Positions 1 through 5,100 of a stretch of DNA of 13,893 nucleotides are shown one piece after another. Each line of letters begins with the position of its first letter. Position 1 is the first letter of the stretch. Where the stretch lies: NCBI GenBank assembly GCA_016186525.1, contig JACPLM010000053.1, positions 1-13,893 of the forward strand, given 5' to 3'. The notes under the pieces were generated by a model, which did no database searches, had not been told where the DNA came from, and saw only the letters and a list, made by a program, of their open reading frames with translations. Source of the DNA: Candidatus Nealsoniibacteriota bacterium (GTDB taxonomy: Bacteria; Patescibacteriota; Minisyncoccia; Minisyncoccales; MHMH01). Both the position numbers and the translations under genes were made by a program.

Positions 1-624
1 GAATTTCAGGTTTTATGCGATGCCGGAGAAGATACAATTTATGTTTGCGAAAAATGCGGATACTCGGAGAATAAAGAAATTACTAAGCTCCAAGACGATG
101 CCAAGTGCCCGAAATGCGGAGGTCTAATAAAAGAAAAAAAATCCATAGAAGTCGGCAATATTTTCCCCCTAGGAACGAAATATTCGGAAGCATTCAACCT
201 TAAATTTTCCGATGAAAAAGGCGAAAAAAAATACGTAGTGATGGGTTCTTATGGCATCGGCCTTGGCAGAGTTATGGCAACTATAGTTGAGAAGTTTTAT
301 GACGAAAAAGGAATAATTTGGCCGAAAGAAATATCTCCCTTTAGTATCCATCTTATTGGCATAGGCGAGAGCCCTAAAGTCAGAAAGACAGCAGAAAAGA
401 TTTATCAAGATGGACAAAAACAAGGCATAGAAGTATTATATGACGACAGGGAAGACAAAACTCCGGGCCAAAAATTCGCTGAAGCTGATTTAATCGGCAT
501 ACCCGTCAGAATGGTAGTGAGCGAAAGAACATTAGAGAAAAATTCAGTGGAAATTAAAAAACGCAACGAAGATAAGGTAAAATTATGTTCAATAAAATCC
601 TGTCTTACTTCACTCAAGATATAG
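1..624 (+). CDS. proS: Prolyl-tRNA synthetase, C-terminal part (5' end outside window)
   Basis: ProRS charges tRNA-Pro with proline in the cytoplasm. The 207 visible residues begin inside the catalytic region. They show a zinc-knuckle pattern (CEKC at 16-19, CPKC at 36-39) following the E-F-Q-V-L strand, then class II motif 3 (MGSYGIGLGRVMATIVE, about 80-96), the GIIWP turn and an anticodon-binding domain with YDDRED and ADLIGIP. These match the end of bacterial ProRS. The zinc knuckle is not in the E. coli enzyme; I associate it with short CPR-type ProRS, which is recollection, not a search. The frame is open from base 1. The last 40 nt overlap mreB in another frame, so the tail (KLCSIKSCLTSLKI) is shared coding DNA and diverges from the usual ProRS ending. 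Confidence 0.93.
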   Translation, partial: EFQVLCDAGEDTIYVCEKCGYSENKEITKLQDDAKCPKCGGLIKEKKSIEVGNIFPLGTKYSEAFNLKFSDEKGEKKYVVMGSYGIGLGRVMATIVEKFYDEKGIIWPKEISPFSIHLIGIGESPKVRKTAEKIYQDGQKQGIEVLYDDREDKTPGQKFAEADLIGIPVRMVVSERTLEKNSVEIKKRNEDKVKLCSIKSCLTSLKI

Positions 625-1637
625 CCATTGATTTGGGAACAGCCACGACTTTGGTTTATGCCAGAGGCCGCGGCATTGTTATTTTTGAGCCGTCGGTAGT
701 GGCGGTCAACCAAAAGACCGGCCAGATTTTGGCTATTGGCAACGACGCCAAGAAAATGGTAGGCCGCACCCCCGCTCATATAGTTGCCACTCGTCCTTTG
801 GTGAAGGGGGTGATTTCCGATTTTGAAGTGACAGAGCAAATGCTGAGATATTTTATTGAGAAAGTTCAAAAAAAGAAATTATTATTCAATCCGCGGTTAA
901 GAGTAATTATCGGGGTGCCTTGCGGAGTGACGGAGGTTGAGAAAAAATCAGTCAGAGACGCTGCTCTTAACGCCGGAGCCAATGAAGTTTATTTAATCGA
1001 GCAGCCAATGGCAGCTGCCATTGGCGCAAGACTGCAGGTGCAGGAAGCCGGCGGTAATTTAGTGGTGGATATCGGCGGAGGCACTGCCCAGGTGGTGGTG
1101 ATTTCCTTGGGAGGCATAGTTTTAGCCAAGAGTTTAAGGATAGCCGGCGATAAGCTAAACGAAGATATTATTCATTTTGCCCAAGATGAGTACAAACTTT
1201 TAATCGGCGAGAGGACTGCCGAAGAAATTAAAATTGGCGTTGGGTCGGCCATGCAATTAAAAGAATCCAAGCGTCTTCCAATGCGCGGGAGAAATTTAAT
1301 AACCGGCCTTCCCGAAGAAATTTTGGTTTCAGATAACGATATCAGGCGGGCATTGGAAAAATCAGTCAGGCAAATCGTAGATACCATTAAAAACGCGGTT
1401 GAGGAGACGCCTCCAGAGCTCTTAGCTGACGTTATGCATAACGGGATTTACCTTACGGGCGGAGGCAGTCTTTTGCAGGGGCTAGATGTCCTTATAGCCA
1501 GGGAAACAAAAATTCCGGCTCAAATTATTGACGACCCGATGACAGCTGTTGCGAGGGGAGCAGGCATGGTTTTGGAAAATCTGGACGAATTAAGAGATGT
1601 TTTGTCAAAAACCGAGGAATTAGAACCGCCTAAATAA
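585..1637 (+). CDS. mreB: Rod-shape-determining actin homologue MreB
   Basis: MreB is a bacterial actin that polymerises under the membrane and directs lateral wall synthesis. The 350 residues are family-typical. The phosphate-1 motif is DIAIDLGTATTLVY (about 12-25), phosphate-2 is VVDIGGGTAQVVVI (about 160-173), and the adenosine motif GIYLTGGGSLLQG lies near the C-terminus. The short N-terminus (MFNKILSYFTQ) before the first strand fits the amphipathic membrane anchor of MreB and supports ATG 585. That start lies 40 nt inside proS. A modest SD (TAAGGT, 573-578) sits 6 nt before it. mreC and mreD do not follow; gatC starts 9 nt after the stop, so mreB is detached from its usual partners here. 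Confidence 0.96.
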   Translation: MFNKILSYFTQDIAIDLGTATTLVYARGRGIVIFEPSVVAVNQKTGQILAIGNDAKKMVGRTPAHIVATRPLVKGVISDFEVTEQMLRYFIEKVQKKKLLFNPRLRVIIGVPCGVTEVEKKSVRDAALNAGANEVYLIEQPMAAAIGARLQVQEAGGNLVVDIGGGTAQVVVISLGGIVLAKSLRIAGDKLNEDIIHFAQDEYKLLIGERTAEEIKIGVGSAMQLKESKRLPMRGRNLITGLPEEILVSDNDIRRALEKSVRQIVDTIKNAVEETPPELLADVMHNGIYLTGGGSLLQGLDVLIARETKIPAQIIDDPMTAVARGAGMVLENLDELRDVLSKTEELEPPK

Positions 1638-1646
1638 AAATTTTTT

Positions 1647-1889
1647 ATGCTTGACTTAAAAGACGTTCAACATATAGCTGAATTGGCCCGGCTTGGGTTT
1701 ACCAACAAAGAAATTAAAAATTTTCAAATTGAACTTTCTTCGATTTTAGGATACGTGGGAAAGTTAAAGAAAGTTGATATTGCAGGCACCGAGCCGACTT
1801 ACCACCCGCTTAAAATTGAAAATGCGATGAGGCAAGACGAAGCGAGGCAGGAAAAGCATAAATTATTGTCAGGATTTTTAAACGCATGA
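1647..1889 (+). CDS. gatC: Glutamyl/aspartyl-tRNA amidotransferase subunit C, short C-terminus
   Basis: GatC is the small scaffold subunit of GatCAB, which converts misacylated Glu-tRNA-Gln and Asp-tRNA-Asn to the amidated forms. The 80 residues show the typical DVQHIAELARLGFT start, the SSILGYVGKLKKVD helix, and EPTYHPLKIENAMRQDEA. Family members normally continue with an AP..(D/G)GYFKV tail; here the protein stops at LLSGFLNA, so about 13-20 residues seem to be missing. ATG 1647 follows the mreB stop by 9 nt with no SD visible, suggesting coupled or SD-independent initiation. The TGA stop overlaps an ATG (ATGA at 1886-1889) that is out of frame with gatA. Confidence 0.92.
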   Translation: MLDLKDVQHIAELARLGFTNKEIKNFQIELSSILGYVGKLKKVDIAGTEPTYHPLKIENAMRQDEARQEKHKLLSGFLNA

Positions 1890-1906
1890 GGGTTTGGTTA
1901 AAAAAG
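1886..1906 (+). promoter_or_regulatory. Possible -1 frameshift site at the gatC/gatA junction
   Basis: An ATG overlaps the gatC stop codon (ATGA). Its frame reads ATG AGG GTT TGG TTA AAA AAG, placing a canonical A_AAA_AAG heptamer at 1900-1906 in frame. A -1 slip there would enter the gatA frame at GAA 1906, giving MRVWLKKEFSALEL. An SD-like GAGGG lies 7 nt upstream of the heptamer, recalling the arrangement in E. coli dnaX. The simpler alternatives are initiation at TTG 1894, or a lost A in the six-A run. Low confidence as a functional site. Confidence 0.25.
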
Positions 1907-3282
1907 AATTTTCTGCTTTGGAATTAACCAAGGCCTTTTTAGATGAAATTGATAAATCTAACGAAAAAATATTCGCTTTTTTGACCGTTACGCGGGATTC
2001 CGCTCTTTCTCAAGCCAAAAGAATTGACGATTTGATCTCTGCGGGTCAAGATTTGCCCTTGCTCGCCGGCATTCCTTTGGCTGTTAAAGACAATATAATG
2101 GTTGAAGGCGCAAGATGCACAGCTTCCTCAAAAATTTTGGAAGAATATATTGCTCCTTACGATGCGACTGTTATTAAAAAACTTAAAGAGCAGGGAATTG
2201 TAATTTTAGGTAAAACCAATCTTGATGAATTTGCCATGGGAGCATCTACCGAGAATTCTGCCTTTGGGCCCACTCGCAATCCGCATGATTTAAGCCGAGT
2301 TCCCGGAGGATCGTCGGGCGGATCGGCTGCGGCCGTTGCAGGAAATTTATCTGTTTGCGCTTTGGGCTCTGACACAGGCGGATCTATCAGGCAGCCGGCT
2401 TCTTTTTGCGGAGCAGTAGGCCTAAAGCCGACTTACGGAGCTGTTTCGAGATACGGCTTAATCGCCATGGCTTCTTCGCTTGACCAAATAGGGCCAATAA
2501 CTAAAACTGCCCAGGACGCCGCTTTAGTTTTTGAGGCTATCGAAGGAAAAGACGAAAAGGATAGCACTTCAGTTAATTCAAAAATCAAAAATCAAAAATC
2601 AAAATTAGAATTTAAAATTCAAAATTTAAGGATTGGGGTTCCCAAAGAATATTTCATGAAGGGCATGGATAAAGAGGTGGAGAAAACCGTTAAAAATGCT
2701 ATAAATAAATTAGAGGAAGCTGGAGCTGAAGTTCGGGAGGTCAGTTTGCCTTACAGCACCGATTACGCTTTAGCCGCTTATTACATCATTATGCCGTCGG
2801 AAGTTTCGGCTAATTTAGCCAGATACGACGGGATAAAATACGGCTATTCGTCTCCTGCGGCGAAAAATCTTATGGAGGTGTATTCAAAATCCAGAGGGGA
2901 GGGATTCGGCAAAGAAGTAAAGCGGAGAATTATGTTCGGCACCTACGCTTTATCATCGGGCTATTACGAAGCTTATTATCTGCGAGCCCAAAAAGTCAGA
3001 ACTAAAATCATTGAAGATTTTAACAGAGTTTTTAAGTCAGTTGACGTCATCGCCACCCCTACTGCCCCTACGACGGCTTTCAAATTAGGCGATAAGACAA
3101 AAGATCCTTTAAGCATGTATCTAGCAGATATTTTTGTGACAGCCGTTAATTTAGCCGGGCTTCCGGCGATTTCCCTGCCGTGCGGCAAGATTCAGGGGTT
3201 GCCAGTCGGCCTGCAGATTATCGGCAGGCACTTTGAGGAAGATAAGGTTTTAAAATTAGGAGAGATTTTCGAAAAACTATAA
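1894..3282 (+). CDS. gatA: Glutamyl/aspartyl-tRNA amidotransferase subunit A (start uncertain)
   Basis: GatA is the amidase that releases ammonia from glutamine for GatB. From TTG 1894 it has 462 residues. The amidase Ser-cisSer-Lys triad is visible: K65 in AVKDN, S140 in GGSSGGSAAA and nucleophile S164 in SDTGGSIRQPA. The start is the weak point. TTG 1894 has an SD-like GAGGG only 1 nt away, and the frame is closed upstream by TAA at 1879-1881. The residues encoded between that stop and TTG (T-H-E-G-L) still resemble the usual GatA N-terminus, so the first helix appears truncated. The ATG overlapping the gatC stop is in the wrong frame, but a slippery A_AAA_AAG lies in it. A period-7 repeat codes for part of the linker before RIGVPKEYF. 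gatB is not in the window. Confidence 0.93.
   Translation: MVKKEFSALELTKAFLDEIDKSNEKIFAFLTVTRDSALSQAKRIDDLISAGQDLPLLAGIPLAVKDNIMVEGARCTASSKILEEYIAPYDATVIKKLKEQGIVILGKTNLDEFAMGASTENSAFGPTRNPHDLSRVPGGSSGGSAAAVAGNLSVCALGSDTGGSIRQPASFCGAVGLKPTYGAVSRYGLIAMASSLDQIGPITKTAQDAALVFEAIEGKDEKDSTSVNSKIKNQKSKLEFKIQNLRIGVPKEYFMKGMDKEVEKTVKNAINKLEEAGAEVREVSLPYSTDYALAAYYIIMPSEVSANLARYDGIKYGYSSPAAKNLMEVYSKSRGEGFGKEVKRRIMFGTYALSSGYYEAYYLRAQKVRTKIIEDFNRVFKSVDVIATPTAPTTAFKLGDKTKDPLSMYLADIFVTAVNLAGLPAISLPCGKIQGLPVGLQIIGRHFEEDKVLKLGEIFEKL
2578..2605. repeat. Period-7 short tandem repeat inside gatA
   Basis: The unit TCAAAAA occurs three times in a row (2578, 2585, 2592), followed by a partial copy (TCAAAAT at 2599), then AT-rich AAATT-type words to about 2630. 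Because 7 is not a multiple of 3, the copies are read in different frames, giving the lysine-rich linker KIKNQKSKLEFKIQN between DSTSV and RIGVPKEYF. This is a variable loop in the family, so the protein tolerates it. Confidence 0.85.
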
Positions 3283-3821
3283 TGGATTTTTTAAATTCCC
3301 ATAGTTTAAAAGATATCATAATATATTTTTTTTCAACCGAATTCCAAGAAAGATTGCTTTTTTTGAAGATTGCCTTTTTGGCAGTGTCAGGTATTTTATT
3401 GGCAATTATTGTCTTTTTAACGTTGAGAACCAGTTATTTAAAATTGCTGTTCCTGCAAGATGCTGTCCAATTTTTAACCATGAGGCCTTTTGGCGCTAAA
3501 AGAATATCCAAGCAGTGGAATAAAGTTTTGGATCGTTTAGCAGCAGGCAGCGAGGCAGATTATAAATTGGCGATCATTGAGGCGAATGACATACTGGACG
3601 CATCCTTAAAAAGGCTGGGATACGATGGGGCCGCCTTGGAAGAAAAATTGGGAAAATTAACTTCAGCTACCTTGCCGAACATCAAACAGCTTTACGAGGT
3701 TCATCAGTTGAGGAACAATATCGTTCATGACCCCGATTACGTATTATCTTTAGACGAAACTAAAAAGGCCTTAGATGTTTTCACTCAGGCTTTTCGCGAC
3801 TTGCAAATGTTGGAAAGTTGA
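3282..3821 (+). CDS. Membrane-anchored HEPN-like protein of unknown function
   Basis: I do not recognise a named gene. The 179 residues have one hydrophobic segment (about 24-48, LLFLKIAFLAVSGILLAIIVF) followed by a soluble helical domain. That domain contains VHQLRNNIVHDPDY, where R144-N-N-I-V-H149 fits the HEPN-superfamily signature R(N/D/H)x3H, and a following helix (DETKKALDVFTQAFRDL) typical of HEPN/DUF4145-like folds. HEPN proteins include RNases and anticodon nucleases, but many only bind; catalytic activity is inference. The start ATG overlaps the gatA stop by one base (TAATG), so it is translationally coupled to the gat genes. Its 3' end carries the promoter of the downstream tRNA-fMet, which begins 14 bp after the stop. 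Confidence 0.75.
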   Translation: MDFLNSHSLKDIIIYFFSTEFQERLLFLKIAFLAVSGILLAIIVFLTLRTSYLKLLFLQDAVQFLTMRPFGAKRISKQWNKVLDRLAAGSEADYKLAIIEANDILDASLKRLGYDGAALEEKLGKLTSATLPNIKQLYEVHQLRNNIVHDPDYVLSLDETKKALDVFTQAFRDLQMLES

Positions 3822-3829
3822 GGTAAAAT
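3801..3829 (+). promoter_or_regulatory. Putative sigma70-type promoter of tRNA-fMet
   Basis: TTGCAA (3801-3806), a 17-bp spacer and TAAAAT (3824-3829) form a good -35/-10 pair lying inside the 3' end of the HEPN-like gene. Transcription would begin around 3835-3836, which is the first or second base of the tRNA, so the pre-tRNA would have almost no 5' leader. Confidence 0.6.
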
Positions 3830-3865
3830 TACCTCGCGGGGTGGACTAGTAGTAAGTCGTCTGGC

Positions 3866-4327
3866 TCAGCCCTTGAAGATACCAATTTCTCCAAGGCGCT
3901 CATTAAAAATGTGAACTAGTTTAATATTTGTTGCTGCGATTCTAATAATGCCATAAGGATATTTTCTGGTACCGCCATGGTCTTTTTTGATATACGGTTT
4001 AGTAAATCGATTAGCTGGAATTTTCGTAATTTTAGACCAATATTCAAGACATTCTTTATACGTAAGCGTATCATGGCAATGGATAACAGCTTTTATCTTT
4101 TTTTCATCTAAATGACAGATTTTTCTTAGGAATTCAAGATATTTTTTGATTATAGTTGCATTGCCATTAGAAAGAGATAACTGCGTTCTGTCGCCTTCGG
4201 TTGCCCAAAGTATTAGACCGATTAATTCCAGCTCTCGATTATTTTCAGGTTTGTATGAAAACGGATCGCCGTTTGGATTGCGAAATTTATAAATAGAGTT
4301 ACCTCTTGTTAAAGATTTTCGTGGCAT
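3866..4327 (-). CDS. LAGLIDADG-like homing endonuclease, antisense inside the intron
   Basis: The 153-residue protein carries ELIGLILWATEGD (about 34-46), which fits a single LAGLIDADG-type motif, so it would act as a homodimer if it is a nuclease. Later blocks (SLSNGNATIIKKYLEFL; AVIHCHDTL; IPANRFTKPYIKK; KYPYGIIRI) resemble a family of small LAGLIDADG-like proteins I associate with CPR and archaea; catalysis is not proven. It fills the P1 loop of the group I intron on the opposite strand. ATG 4327 is preferred because an upstream ATG (4405) would add a tail encoded by the ribozyme core. TATAAT ends 6 nt before ATG 4327, implying a leaderless mRNA. The TGA stop (3868-3866) straddles the 5' splice site. 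Expected role: cutting intronless tRNA-fMet alleles to promote intron homing. Confidence 0.7.
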   Translation of the reverse strand: MPRKSLTRGNSIYKFRNPNGDPFSYKPENNRELELIGLILWATEGDRTQLSLSNGNATIIKKYLEFLRKICHLDEKKIKAVIHCHDTLTYKECLEYWSKITKIPANRFTKPYIKKDHGGTRKYPYGIIRIAATNIKLVHIFNERLGEIGIFKG

Positions 4328-4565
4328 TATGGTATTATACCACGAGTTCACATTTCGAGCGATAGGGCGTCTTGGCCAGAAATGGCCGAGAAGATTATCT
4401 GCCAAAGTCGGGGAAACCTAAAAATGGCAATCCCGAGCCAAGCTCCGATGTAACGTCGGAGAAGGTGTAGAGACTAGAGGGTAGACATCCTTAAAAATGG
4501 ATGAAAGTATAGTCCGGACCACAAATTTGCTATATAGCAAAGCGACGAAAGTCGTAGATGGTAAG
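3867..4565 (+). ncRNA. Self-splicing group I intron (tRNA type, IC3-like)
   Basis: The intron is 699 nt. The 5' exon ends in U3866 and the intron ends in G4565, as group I splicing requires. P1: exon TCTGGCT (3860-3866) pairs with guide GGCCAGA (4374-4380), with U-G at the splice site. P3: 4398-4403 with 4480-4485. P4: TCGGG 4408-4412 with CCCGA 4432-4436. P5: CC/GG. P6 and P6a: CTCCGA 4443-4448 with TCGGAG 4456-4461. P7: GACTA 4472-4476 with TAGTC 4510-4514. P8: CATCC 4486-4490 with GGATG 4499-4503. P9: palindrome 4526-4541. A GAAA-capped hairpin lies at 4543-4554. The stretch GGCAATCCCGAGCCAAGC closely resembles the Anabaena tRNA-Leu intron core. The roughly 500-nt P1 loop holds an antisense endonuclease gene. 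Subtype is inferred. Confidence 0.93.
4334..4342 (-). promoter_or_regulatory. Extended -10 promoter for the antisense endonuclease
   Basis: On the minus strand TGGTATAAT (4342-4334) is a perfect extended -10 (TGnTATAAT). No good -35 is seen at 16-18 bp. The -10 ends 6 nt before ATG 4327, so the expected +1 is the A of the start codon and there is no room for an SD. Confidence 0.6.
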
Positions 4566-4603
4566 CATAACCAGAAAATCGCCGGTGCAATTCCGGCCCC
4601 CGC

Positions 4604-4648
4604 AACCAAGCTTAGCTTGGTTATGGCCAGCTCAGCTGGCCAACCAAG
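4604..4648. repeat. Two back-to-back perfect palindromes after tRNA-fMet
   Basis: Palindrome 1 is 4604-4622 (AACCAAGCT-T-AGCTTGGTT) and palindrome 2 is 4624-4642 (TGGCCAGCT-C-AGCTGGCCA). Each has 9-bp arms around a single base, and one A separates them. CAACCAAG at 4603-4610 recurs at 4641-4648, so the pair is flanked by an 8-bp direct repeat. The first palindrome includes the tRNA discriminator base and CCA. No T-run follows, so this is not a standard terminator; it may be a REP-like element or an insertion scar. Confidence 0.8.
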
Positions 4649-4658
4649 AAATATATAT

Positions 4659-4931
4659 ATGCACTATGTTTATGTTCTTTTTAGTTTAAAGGATAGACAA
4701 TTATATATTGGATATACCGCTGATTTGAAGAAAAGAGTCGAAAAACATAAAAATGGTTTTGTGCGTGCAACGAAACACCGACTTCCTATAAAATTTATTT
4801 ATTATGAGGCCTATCTTTATTCATCCGATGCAAAAAGAAGAGAAAAATTTTTAAAAGGCGGAAATGGAAGAGGCGAATTAAAAATACAATTGCAAGATAT
4901 TTTAAAGAAATTGGATTACAAAAATATTTAA
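4659..4931 (+). CDS. Small GIY-YIG nuclease-domain protein
   Basis: The 90-residue protein is essentially a bare GIY-YIG domain. It has YVYVL (3-7) and LYIGYT (15-20) as the two signature strands, R26 at the position of the conserved arginine, H30 and the FVRATKHRLP segment, then IYYEAYLYSSDAKRREKFLK with a candidate metal-binding Glu (E63). Such single-domain proteins (UPF0213-like) are common in bacteria including CPR and are usually annotated only as GIY-YIG nuclease family. ATG 4659 is chosen because MHYVYVL is the natural domain start; upstream in-frame codons run through the tRNA and the palindromes. There is no SD, only an AT run (ATATATATAT) just before it. It lies between two tRNA genes and next to the intron, so it may be a second mobile nuclease, though not inside an intron itself. 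Confidence 0.85.
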   Translation: MHYVYVLFSLKDRQLYIGYTADLKKRVEKHKNGFVRATKHRLPIKFIYYEAYLYSSDAKRREKFLKGGNGRGELKIQLQDILKKLDYKNI

Positions 4932-4940
4932 TTGGGGTCA

Positions 4941-5012
4941 GCCGGCGTAGCTCAGTGGTAGAGCAATGCCTTCATAAGGCAGTGGTCGTCAGTCCGAATC
5001 TGACCGTCGGCA
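4941..5012 (+). tRNA. tRNA-Met(CAT), probably elongator (tRNA-Ile2 not excluded)
   Basis: The cloverleaf has acceptor GCCGGCG/CGTCGGC (one G-U), D stem GCTC/GAGC with loop AGTGGTA, anticodon stem TGCC/GGCA (the outermost position 27-43 is A-G), loop TTCATAA with anticodon CAT, variable loop TGGTC, T stem GTCAG/CTGAC and discriminator A. CCA is not encoded. The T loop is TCCGAAT, with C rather than T at position 55. With the initiator already identified, this is elongator Met, or Ile read after lysidine modification; sequence alone does not settle it. Confidence 0.88.
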
Positions 5013-5024
5013 TAGTGTGATCGT

Positions 5025-5100
5025 GGACTCATAGTGTAGCCTGGTTTAACACGCCTCCCTGTCACGGAGGAGATCAGGGGTTCAAATCCCCTTGGGTCCG
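5025..5100 (+). tRNA. tRNA-Asp(GTC)
   Basis: The cloverleaf has acceptor GGACTCA/TGGGTCC (one U-G), D stem GTGT/ACAC, anticodon stem CCTCC/GGAGG, loop CTGTCAC with anticodon GTC at 5061-5063, T stem AGGGG/CCCCT and the standard T loop TTCAAAT. The discriminator is G73, as expected for Asp. CCA is not fully encoded. It starts 12 nt after tRNA-Met and is probably co-transcribed with it. Its 3' end is duplicated at 5207-5228. Confidence 0.96.

Larger units (their letters stand above)
3835..4608 (+). tRNA. Initiator tRNA-fMet (CAT), interrupted by a group I intron
   Basis: The exons are 3835-3866 and 4566-4608, giving a 75-nt tRNA with encoded CCA. The acceptor pairs CGCGGGG with CCCCGCA, leaving a C1-A72 mismatch, the hallmark of bacterial initiators. 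The 5' end (CGCGGGGTGGA) and 3' end (CCGGCCCCCGCAACCA) are identical to E. coli tRNA-fMet as I recall it. D stem is GACT/AGTC, anticodon stem TCTGG/CCAGA with loop CTCATAA, variable loop AAATC, T stem GCCGG/CCGGC. Oddities: pair 29-41 is U-A, not the third G-C of classical initiators; the 7-nt D loop AGTAGTA lacks G18; and the T loop TGCAATT has G at position 55. The intron sits between U33 and C34. Confidence 0.9.

Noticed and set aside
405..869. 154-residue antisense ORF across proS/mreB
   Set aside because: It is opposite two well-supported genes and shows no family features.
1887..1889. UGA read as glycine (code 25), joining gatC onward
   Set aside because: Reading through TGA gives only A-G-G-F-G before a TAA, and the TGA ending the HEPN-like gene runs straight into the tRNA promoter; recoding adds no conserved sequence.
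4328..4405. N-terminal extension of the intron endonuclease to ATG 4405
   Set aside because: It would be encoded by the guide sequence, P3 and P4 5' strand of the ribozyme core, and lies upstream of the TATAAT; the extension has no family-like residues.
4418..4609. 63-residue minus-strand ORF
   Set aside because: It covers the ribozyme core and tRNA 3' exon; a shadow of structured RNA with no recognisable domain.
4497..4658. Longer form of the GIY-YIG protein starting at 4497
   Set aside because: The extra residues come from the intron's P8-P9, the tRNA exon and the palindromes; the domain starts naturally at 4659.
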